From: an uncultured Acetatifactor sp.
GTDB taxonomy: Bacteria; Bacillota; Clostridia; Lachnospirales; Lachnospiraceae
DNA: 27,650 nt
Assembly (NCBI GenBank): GCA_934394815.1
Contig: CAKRRD010000042.1
Span: 1 to 27,650, forward strand
Direction of reading: 5' to 3'
Part shown: positions 1 to 6,197 of the stretch, one piece after another
Layout of the letters: the number at the start of each line of letters is the position of its first letter
Numbering within the stretch: the first letter of the stretch is position 1
Notes under the pieces: generated by a model
The model's input: the letters and a program-made list of their open reading frames with translations, nothing else
Database searches by the model: none
What the model was told of the DNA's origin: nothing
Program-made: the position numbers and the translations under genes

Positions 1-342
1 GGTATTTTCCGCCTTTCCTGGCTTTCTATACCCTCTTAACCGCTGCGCTGTGGGTATTTTCCGCCTTTCCTGGCTTTCTATACCCTCTTAACCGCTGCGC
101 TGTGGGTATTTCCCGCCTTTCCTGGCTTTCTGTACCCACTTAACCGCTGCGCTGTGGGTATTTTTCGCTTTTCCGGCTTTCTATACCCTCTTAACCGCTA
201 CGCTGTGGGTATTTTCCGCCTTTCCTGGCTTTCTATACCCTCTTAACCGTTGCGCTGTGGGTATTTTCCGCCTTTTCTGGCTTTCTGTACCCTCCTAGCC
301 GCTGCTCCGTGGGTATTTCGGCCTTTTCGGCTCTCCATACCC
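1..342. repeat. Tandem array of 52-bp hairpin-forming repeats (about 6.6 copies)
   Basis: Units begin with GGTATTT at 1, 53, 105, 157, 208, 260 and 312. All complete units are 52 bp except the fourth, which is 51 bp. The seventh is cut short after its hairpin part. The array starts at base 1, so it probably continues to the left. Each unit can form a stem between GGGTA and TACCC, with a second short pairing of GCC (or GCT) with GGC inside, followed by a linker resembling CTTAACCGCTGCGCTGTG. The pairing bases are kept in all copies although the copies differ elsewhere. There is no ORF of note in it. It could be a REP-like extragenic repeat, a protein-binding array or part of a transcribed leader; its function is unknown. 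Confidence 0.9.
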
Positions 343-385
343 CGTAATACTGAGATTTTGTGTATGTTGTTCTCTTACAATACAC

Positions 386-414
386 AGGATAGCATAGGAA
401 AACGTTTTCCGCAA
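386..414 (-). promoter_or_regulatory. Candidate LacI-repressed promoter facing left
   Basis: On the minus strand a -35-like TTGCGG (409-414) and a -10-like TATCCT (386-391) are separated by exactly 17 bases. The perfect 14-bp palindrome GGAAAACGTTTTCC (397-410) fills most of that spacer. Palindromes with a central CG and A/T arms are typical LacI-family operators, and this one lies 44 bases beyond the stop codon of the LacI-family gene. A repressor bound here would block RNA polymerase. The transcript would run left through the tandem array to a gene outside the window. The promoter match is moderate; the palindrome is certain. Confidence 0.6.
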
Positions 415-453
415 CCCTTTCTTTGATTTTCCTCTATTTTTGTGCAAAATAGC

Positions 454-1443
454 TTAACAGATAATGTCCTTATAGTACATTTTCACGATACTGTGGGGCA
501 TGACCACCTGATGGCCTTCGCCACCGTTCATCAGCTGGTGCACTTCCTCCACGGCTCTGCTGGAAATGCTGTAGAAGTCCTGTCTTATGGTATTCATCTG
601 CTTACCGACATATCCCATCAGGGTGATGCCGTCGAAACCACATACCGGACGGAAAATGTCCATATCGATCAGCGCATTCATGGCACCGATAGCCATCAGA
701 TCGGAAGCGCAGACGACCACATCTTTGTTTTTTGCATATTTCAGTGCCACATTCCGGGCCGTCAGCTCGCTGAAATCTCCCTGTCTCACCATCATGGTCA
801 GATCCAGATCCTTCACCAGACGCTTCATTCCCTTCAATCTCTGGTCCGTGACGTAACCGTCCCTTCTGCCCGCAATATACAGCACCCGCTTACAGTTGTC
901 ATCCAGCACCGTCTTCTTCGCCACATCATACTGGGCCTGTTCCTGATCGATGCTGATGGATGTGGTTCTCGCATTGACAATAGGAGCATCTACCACCACA
1001 CAGGCGAACTGCTTCTCCCGGATCAGCTTCTGCAGCACCTTGTCCTCCTTGGACATGCCGTAAATCACCACACCGGAGATACTCTGTGAGAGAAAAGAGC
1101 GGGTGATCTCCTCCGCCGTCATCCCCGCGATCATGGATGGGAAGATCGTCACGACCTCCACATTCAATTCCTTGGCCTTGTCCAGTGCTCCCACCAGATA
1201 CTGCATGAAAATCTGGTCGATAGCCTGAGTCTGTCTGTTGGGATCCAACACCAGTGCGATTCTTCCGAACTGTTTGGAGGAAAGCGCCGCGGCAATGGAA
1301 TTCGGAATATAATTCAACTCCTTGATGGCTTCCTGTACCTTTTTTCTGGTCTCTTCACTGACATTGGGGTAGCCGTTTAAGACCTTGGATACTGTGGAAA
1401 TCGCCACTCCGGCATGTTTTGCTACTTCTTTGATTGATACCAT
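454..1443 (-). CDS. LacI-family transcriptional regulator
   Basis: This is a 329-residue DNA-binding repressor of the LacI/GalR family, the usual length. Residues 2-25 form the helix-turn-helix (IKEVAKHAGVAISTVSKVLN), and the hinge follows at about 45-60. The rest is a periplasmic-binding-protein-like sugar-sensing domain. The ATG at 1443 is preceded by GGGGGAC. Genes of this family mostly control nearby sugar transport or hydrolase genes. The flanking palindromes at 397-410 and 1553-1566 are probable binding sites, so it likely controls a leftward gene outside the window and perhaps itself. The effector sugar cannot be read from the sequence. Confidence 0.93.
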   Translation of the reverse strand: MVSIKEVAKHAGVAISTVSKVLNGYPNVSEETRKKVQEAIKELNYIPNSIAAALSSKQFGRIALVLDPNRQTQAIDQIFMQYLVGALDKAKELNVEVVTIFPSMIAGMTAEEITRSFLSQSISGVVIYGMSKEDKVLQKLIREKQFACVVVDAPIVNARTTSISIDQEQAQYDVAKKTVLDDNCKRVLYIAGRRDGYVTDQRLKGMKRLVKDLDLTMMVRQGDFSELTARNVALKYAKNKDVVVCASDLMAIGAMNALIDMDIFRPVCGFDGITLMGYVGKQMNTIRQDFYSISSRAVEEVHQLMNGGEGHQVVMPHSIVKMYYKDIIC

Positions 1444-1489
1444 AAGTCCCCCGTTCTCTCTGCTTGACGTAAACTTTCTTCTTATATAT

Positions 1490-1517
1490 ACTATAAATTA
1501 AATATTTCGTAAGTCAA
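1490..1517 (-). promoter_or_regulatory. Promoter of the LacI-family gene
   Basis: On the minus strand TTGACT (1512-1517) and TATAGT (1490-1495) are separated by 16 bases. This places the transcript start about 40 bases before the ATG at 1443. The surrounding DNA is very A+T rich compared with the flanking coding DNA. Confidence 0.6.
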
Positions 1518-1789
1518 TGTACATGATTACCGAATTATTGCTGATTTTTTTAGGAAAAGGTTTTCCAATATTTTTCGTGAAAAGGACCTGTGACGATCCC
1601 GTCTACGAAGACCGGGCCATCTGGCAGTTAAAGACATCGAATCCCGAAGAAGGCATTCCCTTTTTCATGGACCGCTGGCAGCAATACCGGGAAGGCATTC
1701 TGTCCGATGCGTCCCTGAAGGAACTGATGCGGTTCAATCAGGAATATCTGCTCTCCACCGGTGCCGCACTCCGGGAGGAAGACCACTGA
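1517..1789 (+). CDS. Small hypothetical protein or decayed gene fragment
   Basis: This 90-codon frame is not recognised. Its first 20 or so codons are A+T rich and overlap the lacI promoter and the palindrome at 1553. From about 1590 on, the codons end mostly in G or C like the real genes nearby, so the later part looks truly coding. No good SD site precedes the ATG at 1517 or the in-frame GTG at 1577. It ends in TGA, and the same frame continues open afterwards into the next entry. The picture fits the 3' part of a gene that has lost its start, or a small unknown gene with its start misplaced. Confidence 0.3.
   Translation: MYMITELLLIFLGKGFPIFFVKRTCDDPVYEDRAIWQLKTSNPEEGIPFFMDRWQQYREGILSDASLKELMRFNQEYLLSTGAALREEDH
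1553..1566. promoter_or_regulatory. Palindrome, candidate second LacI-family operator
   Basis: GGAAAAGGTTTTCC differs at one central base from the perfect palindrome GGAAAACGTTTTCC at 397-410. It lies about 70-80 bases upstream of the predicted start of the LacI-family transcript. That position suits autoregulation or looping between two sites. The role is inferred from the match and position only. Confidence 0.5.
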
Positions 1790-1807
1790 CCGAAATCGGG
1801 GGTAACC

Positions 1808-1903
1808 ATGGATCTGAACAAGATCCTGTCCTTCCAGAAGAAACGCATGCATTGGCTGGACACTTATTTTCCGAAAGAATGGGCGAATATGCTCACAGAT
1901 TGA
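1808..1903 (+). CDS. Tiny ORF in frame with the preceding one
   Basis: This 31-codon frame starts at an ATG with GGGGG five bases before it and is in the same reading frame as the ORF ending at 1789. Only one TGA and five sense codons separate them. Its content (MDLNKILSFQKKRMHWLDTY at the start) is not recognised but looks protein-like. It may be the tail of one broken gene with a nonsense mutation, or a separate microprotein. Its stop codon lies within a TTGACA (1900-1905) that could be the -35 of tadA. Confidence 0.25.
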   Translation: MDLNKILSFQKKRMHWLDTYFPKEWANMLTD

Positions 1904-1951
1904 CAGAACCGGAAAATCTAACATTGCAATAGCAAAGGAACGAAACAGATT

Positions 1952-2464
1952 ATGGCAGTGATCAAAAGTGTAGAAGAAAAATATATGAAGGAAGCTCTGA
2001 AACAGGCGAAAAAAGCCTATGCTCTGGGAGAGGTTCCCATCGGCTGTGTCATCGTACACGAAGGCAGGATCATCGGCCGGGGCTATAACCGCAGAAATAC
2101 CGACAAAAATACCCTGGCCCATGCGGAGATCACCGCGATCAACAAGGCCAGCAAGGTGATCGGCGACTGGCGTCTGGAAGAGTGTACCCTCTATGTGACA
2201 CTGGAGCCCTGCCAGATGTGCGCCGGTGCCATCGTGCAGGCCCGGATCCCCGAGGTTGTCATGGGCTGCATGAATCCCAAGGCAGGCTGCGCCGGATCGA
2301 TCCTGAATATCCTGGAAATGCCTCAGTTTAACCATCAGGTGAAGGTTACCCGGGGCATTCTGGAAGCGGAATGCAGTCAGATGCTGAAGACCTTTTTTGA
2401 GGAACTCCGCATCCGGAACAAACAGGAGAAAGAAGTCAGGAAAGCCTTAAGCAGTCTCTCGTAA
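1952..2464 (+). CDS. tadA: tRNA-specific adenosine deaminase TadA
   Basis: This 170-residue enzyme converts adenosine to inosine at the wobble base (A34) of tRNA-Arg(ACG), letting one tRNA read several codons. The zinc-dependent deaminase signature is complete: HAE at residues 57-59 (His57 ligand, Glu59 proton shuttle) and PCQMC with Cys87 and Cys90 as ligands. Length and N-terminal helix (EALKQAKKAYALGEVPIG) fit TadA rather than cytidine or guanine deaminases. AAAGGA lies about 12 bases before the ATG, rather far. The SRP RNA gene follows about 250 bases downstream. Confidence 0.96.
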   Translation: MAVIKSVEEKYMKEALKQAKKAYALGEVPIGCVIVHEGRIIGRGYNRRNTDKNTLAHAEITAINKASKVIGDWRLEECTLYVTLEPCQMCAGAIVQARIPEVVMGCMNPKAGCAGSILNILEMPQFNHQVKVTRGILEAECSQMLKTFFEELRIRNKQEKEVRKALSSLS

Positions 2465-2683
2465 CGGTGCCTCTTCTCTCTTATCCTGTGTATGTCCGTT
2501 CTTTCTGAATTTTCTGAGTTTCGGCAGCTTGCAGATCAGAAATCCCATCTGATACAATCCTTCCGGCGCATACAGCATTGTAAATACACAATACGGGAAT
2601 GCCGACTCCACTGGGATATCCCGACCAGACTTCATAAATTACATCTACTGCCTTCACAGACGTGTTCTTCAAGGCAAAGAGAC
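2465..2683. other. Intergenic region between tadA and the SRP RNA promoter
   Basis: There is no well supported gene here. A short minus-strand frame (ATG at 2578, ending at 2447 inside the tadA tail) encodes about 43 residues including LYQMGFLICKLPKLRKF. It has no SD site and no recognised family, so it may be a remnant or chance. No clear terminator for tadA was found. Confidence 0.3.
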
Positions 2684-2712
2684 TTGACAAACGCCGGGGA
2701 ACAGGATACACT
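2684..2712 (+). promoter_or_regulatory. Promoter of the SRP RNA gene
   Basis: A perfect -35 TTGACA (2684-2689) and a -10 TACACT (2707-2712) are separated by 17 bases. The first G of the RNA's closing helix lies seven bases after the -10, which fixes the probable transcript start at about 2719. Confidence 0.85.
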
Positions 2713-2718
2713 AAAAAA

Positions 2719-2883
2719 GCCGTACATGTCCGGTATCATGGCTTCAGTGATGAAACTCGGTCTTACGCAATGGGAATCTACGAACCGTGTCAGGTTGGGA
2801 ACAAAGCAGCACTAAGTAGAACCTTCCATGTGCCGTGAGGGAACTGGGTGGAGCTGTTGTTCTGGTCCGGCATGTGCGGTTTT
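2719..2883 (+). ncRNA. ffs: Signal recognition particle RNA (SRP RNA, scRNA)
   Basis: This RNA binds Ffh and targets nascent membrane proteins to the translocon. The conserved SRP domain is plain: GTCAGGTTGGGAACAAAGCA (about 2790-2809), followed by GCAC-TAAG, is the Ffh-binding asymmetric loop and GGAA tetraloop region. The ends pair in a long helix: CCGTACATGTC (from 2720) with GGCATGTGCGG (ending 2879), followed by TTTT. The segment TCTTACGCAATGGGAATCTA and the later TGCCGTGAGGGAACTGGGTG resemble Lachnospiraceae SRP RNAs as recalled. The promoter position gives a length of about 165 nt, between the short 4.5S type and the long Bacillus type. The exact 3' end is inferred. Confidence 0.9.
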
Positions 2884-2938
2884 GATATTTGTAACTTTCT
2901 ATGAATTTATACGCAGATCAGATAAGAGGGTATAGACC

Positions 2939-3928
2939 GTGTCCATCGATATGTCATCCCATACTCCGGCATCCAACTACATAACAGCTGTCAGGGAAGC
3001 GTCGTTTTCTTCCGATACCGCATGGTTCCGGGCGATTCTGTCCGACTGTGTTCTCTGTCCCAGAGCCTGCCATGCAGACCGCCTCTCGGGGCAGACCGGG
3101 TATTGCGGGCAGACGGCTGACCTCATGGCTGCCAGAGCCTCTCTGCATTATTGGGAAGAGCCCTGTATCTCCGGTACTTCCGGCTCCGGCACTGTCTTTT
3201 TCTCCGGGTGTAATCTGCGTTGTGTCTTCTGCCAGAATCACAATATTGCTCTGGGAAAGGCCGGCCGGGTCATTACCCCCGGGCATCTGGCGGAGATTTT
3301 TCTGCAGTTACAGGAACAGGGCGCAAACAATATCAATCTCGTCACCCCCACACATTTTCTCCCTCAGATTGTTATTGCATTAAAACAGTCAAAAAAACAG
3401 GGACTTTCCGTCCCCATTGTATACAATACCGGCAGCTATGAATCCCCGGAGGCCCTACGGCATCTGGAAGGACTGGTAGATATCTATCTGCCGGACCTGA
3501 AGTATTTGTCTCCGGAGCTGTCCGCTGCCTGTTCCCATGCTCCGGATTATTTTGAAAAAGCCTGTGCCGCCATTGCGGAAATGTACCGGCAGATCGGAGA
3601 TCCGGTCATGGATCCCGGCACCGGACTGATGCGGCAGGGGATGATCGTGCGTCATCTGCTTCTGCCGGGACAGACAAAAGATTCCAAGAAGATCCTGCGG
3701 TATCTCCACGAGACCTACGGGGATCATATCTACATCAGCATTATGAATCAATATACTCCCCTGCCTCATGTTGCGGACAGGGAAGATCTGAACCGCACGG
3801 TAACGCCGGAAGAATATGACCGTGTGCTGCGGTTTGCGGAACGGATCGGCATTGAGCGGGGCTTCCGTCAGGAGGGAACCGCCGCCAGCGAAAGTTTCAT
3901 TCCGGAATTCGACGAACGGGGACTGTGA
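2939..3928 (+). CDS. Radical SAM protein, PflX type (COG1313)
   Basis: This 329-residue protein resembles pyruvate formate-lyase activating enzymes and belongs to the uncharacterised PflX group. The radical SAM motif CNLRCVFC has Cys91, Cys95 and Cys98 to hold the 4Fe-4S cluster that cleaves S-adenosylmethionine. A typical N-terminal cysteine cluster (Cys37, Cys40, Cys44 and Cys56, in CVLCPRAC and GYCGQ) may bind zinc or a second cluster. The substrate is unknown. The GTG at 2939 is chosen because AGAGGG (2925-2930) lies eight bases before it. No glycyl-radical enzyme lies next to it, so it probably does not serve a local partner. It ends five bases before the convergent gene. Confidence 0.88.
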   Translation: MSIDMSSHTPASNYITAVREASFSSDTAWFRAILSDCVLCPRACHADRLSGQTGYCGQTADLMAARASLHYWEEPCISGTSGSGTVFFSGCNLRCVFCQNHNIALGKAGRVITPGHLAEIFLQLQEQGANNINLVTPTHFLPQIVIALKQSKKQGLSVPIVYNTGSYESPEALRHLEGLVDIYLPDLKYLSPELSAACSHAPDYFEKACAAIAEMYRQIGDPVMDPGTGLMRQGMIVRHLLLPGQTKDSKKILRYLHETYGDHIYISIMNQYTPLPHVADREDLNRTVTPEEYDRVLRFAERIGIERGFRQEGTAASESFIPEFDERGL

Positions 3929-3943
3929 GGCTCTCACAGTTCC
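3920..3943. terminator. Hairpin holding the stop codons of two convergent genes
   Basis: ACTGTGAG (3922-3929) and CTCACAGT (3933-3940) form a perfect 8-bp stem with a 3-base loop. Further G-C pairs lie outside it after one bulged base. The TGA of the plus-strand gene (3926-3928) and the stop of the minus-strand gene (3934-3936) both lie within the stem. No clear U-run follows on either side, so it may act as a weak bidirectional terminator or only protect 3' ends. Confidence 0.45.
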
Positions 3944-4908
3944 ACCGAGATCAGATAATATCCGAAATCCCCTTCCCAGGCCGGTTCTCTGGTTCCTTCA
4001 AAGCTTTCAAAACCGAACATTCTGGCCACCTGTTTCTCCCTCTCGTAAAAATTTCCCGGAACACCTATGTAATATTTTACCTGTTCCGGCGTCTCCTGCC
4101 GCATCAGAAGCAGATGTCTGTAATTATAATAACCATGCAACAGGAAGCTGTTATGGGTCATCTGATAGCACCGCTCCCGCAGCACCACAAAATCTTCCGG
4201 TCCTACCGAGAGGAATTCTCTGGCATCCCGGAACGGATGGATATGGGGGTAGATACTGCTTAGCTGCTCCCATTTGGTGTCCTTCATATACAGAGAGTGT
4301 TCCGCATCAGCTTTCTTCGCCGTCTGCCCTTTCGGTGCATTCCGGGTCCCTCTGGAATCTTTGCTGTCCCGGGATTCCCCGGCTTCCTGGGGAATCGCTG
4401 CTTTCGCCGTTACCTCTGCCGTCGTCCCTTTCTGCTCTGAAGTTCTTTGCATCTGTTCCTGTGCCTTTGGCGGCTGTTCCTGCACTTTTGGTAATGGTTC
4501 GTGATTGCCTCGGCTCCGCTCCTGTTCTTCGATCTCCTTCACGGCTTTCGCCTTTGACGCATCTATCTTTTTCATGTCTCCGGTTTCGGCAAAGCTCCCC
4601 ACAACCACAAGATTCTGTCCCAGAAGAATCCGGATTCCCAATATCGGTTTCCGGTCTTCTTTGCCCGAAATCCTTTTTACACAGGAAGCGCTTCCCCATT
4701 CTGCCGTCATTTCACACAGCAATTCCTCTCCACTTTCCCGATTCAGATATAATGGCATCGTCCTGCCCTGCGAAAAATTCTGACCATTCAGCTGTACGGT
4801 CAGAATCTCTTCCTTTTCCCGGCTTTCCAGCTTTGCATATCCCGCGCTCCGGATCCGCTGCCCGTTGTCCCGTAATTCCAAATAGCTGATCTGTTTCCGA
4901 TATGACAT
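3934..4908 (-). CDS. DUF6128-type protein of Lachnospiraceae, function unknown
   Basis: The protein has 324 residues in two folded parts. Residues 1-110 are rich in beta strands. A polar, repetitive linker at about 115-205 (Q, E, K, P, S, T; includes QEQPPKAQEQMQ) joins them to a conserved C-terminal domain (about 210-324: KWEQLSSIYPHIHPF, then CYQMTHNSFLLHGYYNYRHL and YYIGVPGNFYEREK). The last part is recalled as DUF6128, a Lachnospiraceae-restricted domain with no known role. There is no signal peptide or membrane segment, so it is likely cytosolic. The ATG follows GGGGGGATTTTT, and that G-run is also the 3' arm of a strong hairpin, so expression may be structure-controlled. Confidence 0.75.
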   Translation of the reverse strand: MSYRKQISYLELRDNGQRIRSAGYAKLESREKEEILTVQLNGQNFSQGRTMPLYLNRESGEELLCEMTAEWGSASCVKRISGKEDRKPILGIRILLGQNLVVVGSFAETGDMKKIDASKAKAVKEIEEQERSRGNHEPLPKVQEQPPKAQEQMQRTSEQKGTTAEVTAKAAIPQEAGESRDSKDSRGTRNAPKGQTAKKADAEHSLYMKDTKWEQLSSIYPHIHPFRDAREFLSVGPEDFVVLRERCYQMTHNSFLLHGYYNYRHLLLMRQETPEQVKYYIGVPGNFYEREKQVARMFGFESFEGTREPAWEGDFGYYLISVEL

Positions 4909-4953
4909 AAAAATCCCCCCGCATAAAGTATCTATCTAACTTTATGCAGGGGG
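4909..4953 (-). terminator. Strong hairpin: terminator of cdaR-like gene overlapping the next SD site
   Basis: On the minus strand CCCCC-T-GCATAAAGT, a 9-base loop and ACTTTATGC-G-GGGGG form a stem of 14 pairs with one mismatch, followed by ATTTTT. It lies just after the regulator's stop (4960) and looks like an intrinsic terminator. The 3' arm contains the G-run that is the only SD site for the gene starting at 4908, and the U-run touches that ATG. Confidence 0.8.
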
Positions 4954-4959
4954 TTGTCC

Positions 4960-6048
4960 TTAATATTCCTGGCTGTCCAGATATTTCATATAATTTACGA
5001 CCATCAGTGCAATCTTGAAGGTCAGGGCATCATCAAAGCTGCGCAGATCTAATCCGGTGCTCTTCTGAATCTTCTCGATACGATACACCAGTGTGTTACG
5101 ATGTACAAACAACTGTCTGGAGGTCTCCGATACGTTCAAATTGTTCTCGAAGAATTTATTCAGGGTATTCAGTGTCTCCTCATCCAGATCCGTAGGTACA
5201 TTGTCACCGAAGATCTCTTCTATAAATATCTTGCACAGGTTTACCGGCAGCTGATAGATCAGACGTCCGATTCCCAGCGTACTGTAGGCGATAACTTTTT
5301 TCTCTGCATAGAAGATCTTGCCTACATCCAGTGCCATCTTGGCTTCCTTGTAGGATTTGGAGACATCCTTCAGCTCCTGTACCACCGTACCGTAAGCCAC
5401 CTTTACATCCAGCAGCGCCTCCGCATTCATCATGGCCACAATGGTCTCTGCCAGCTCATGCAGTGTCTCCGGTGTCGTGGTATTCTCTACGGATTTGATC
5501 AGGATAAGGCTGGATTCATCTACTGCCGTCACATAATCTCCTGCCTGGGGAGAGAACATACTCTTCAATACTTCGGACACGATGCCATCCTTCTCATCCT
5601 TCGTTTCGATCAGATATACCGCTCTGGGGCAGCTTACCTCCACATGAAGCTTCTTTGCTCTGTTATAAATATCTACCAGCAGCAGATTGTCCAACAGCAG
5701 ATTCTGGAAGAAATTGTTCCGGTCAAAACGCTCTTTATAGGCAATGATAAGATTCTGGATCTGGCTGACAGCAATCTTGCCTACCATATACACGTCATCG
5801 GTCATTCCCCGTGCCACCAGCACATATAAAAGTTCACCTTCATCACGGATCTTCAGGAGGTGATGCACTCCTATCACCTGACTGTCTGCCGGAGAAGCTG
5901 CAAATCCTGTGATCAGTTCGGTGGTAATATCATCCCTTTCCATGGTAGATGCCACTACGGATCCGTTCAGGTCATAGACCCCAAGGTCTACTTTCGTGAT
6001 GGCTTTTAATTCGTCAATGCTCGTCTGTATGATCTGGCCTGTAATCAT
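4960..6048 (-). CDS. CdaR/PucR-type transcriptional regulator
   Basis: The protein has about 362 residues. The C-terminal PucR-type helix-turn-helix (VSETSRQLFVHRNTLVYRIE) is clear. The N-terminal region (DLGVYDLNGSVVAST) resembles the sugar-diacid recognition domain of CdaR, and a GGDEF-like spacer lies between. Such proteins activate sugar-acid or sugar uptake genes. The ATG at 6048 is preferred over the GTG at 6057 because AAAGG lies 10 bases before the ATG but only one base before the GTG. It sits downstream of the MsmX-type ATPase gene, from which a terminator separates it, and has its own promoter. A role in regulating the ATPase or other transport genes is inference. Confidence 0.85.
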   Translation of the reverse strand: MITGQIIQTSIDELKAITKVDLGVYDLNGSVVASTMERDDITTELITGFAASPADSQVIGVHHLLKIRDEGELLYVLVARGMTDDVYMVGKIAVSQIQNLIIAYKERFDRNNFFQNLLLDNLLLVDIYNRAKKLHVEVSCPRAVYLIETKDEKDGIVSEVLKSMFSPQAGDYVTAVDESSLILIKSVENTTTPETLHELAETIVAMMNAEALLDVKVAYGTVVQELKDVSKSYKEAKMALDVGKIFYAEKKVIAYSTLGIGRLIYQLPVNLCKIFIEEIFGDNVPTDLDEETLNTLNKFFENNLNVSETSRQLFVHRNTLVYRIEKIQKSTGLDLRSFDDALTFKIALMVVNYMKYLDSQEY

Positions 6049-6098
6049 ATTATCCACGCCTTTCTGTATGAAAATTATCTGACTTGGCTATATTATTT

Positions 6099-6127
6099 AG
6101 TATATCTGATTTACCCACCCCGCGCAA
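6099..6127 (-). promoter_or_regulatory. Promoter of the CdaR-type regulator
   Basis: On the minus strand TTGCGC (6122-6127) and TATACT (6099-6104) are separated by 17 bases. The -35 begins about a dozen bases past the U-run of the upstream terminator, so the regulator is transcribed independently of the ATPase gene. Confidence 0.6.
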
Positions 6128-6138
6128 GCAAAATGCAG

Positions 6139-6171
6139 AAAAAAAGCCCTGTCTGCATTCACAGACAGGGC
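6139..6171 (-). terminator. Intrinsic terminator of the MsmX-type ATPase gene
   Basis: On the minus strand GCCCTGTCTG and CAGACAGGGC form a perfect 10-bp stem with a short loop, followed by TTTTTTT. It lies 26 bases after the ATPase stop codon. Confidence 0.93.
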
Positions 6172-6197
6172 CTTGAAATCTCTTATCAGACTTAAGA

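Noticed and set aside
1..342. CRISPR array
   Set aside because: The whole unit repeats with no unique spacers between conserved repeats, and no cas genes are present.
1628..2335. 235-codon minus-strand frame
   Set aside because: It is antisense to tadA, whose zinc motifs are complete.
2492..2815. Plus-strand frame of 107 codons over the tadA-SRP interval
   Set aside because: It runs into the SRP RNA gene and its promoter and lacks an SD site.
3816..4889. 357-codon open frame on the plus strand
   Set aside because: It is antisense to the DUF6128-type gene and overlaps the end of the radical SAM gene. Its Pro/Ser/Leu-rich content fits a shadow frame.
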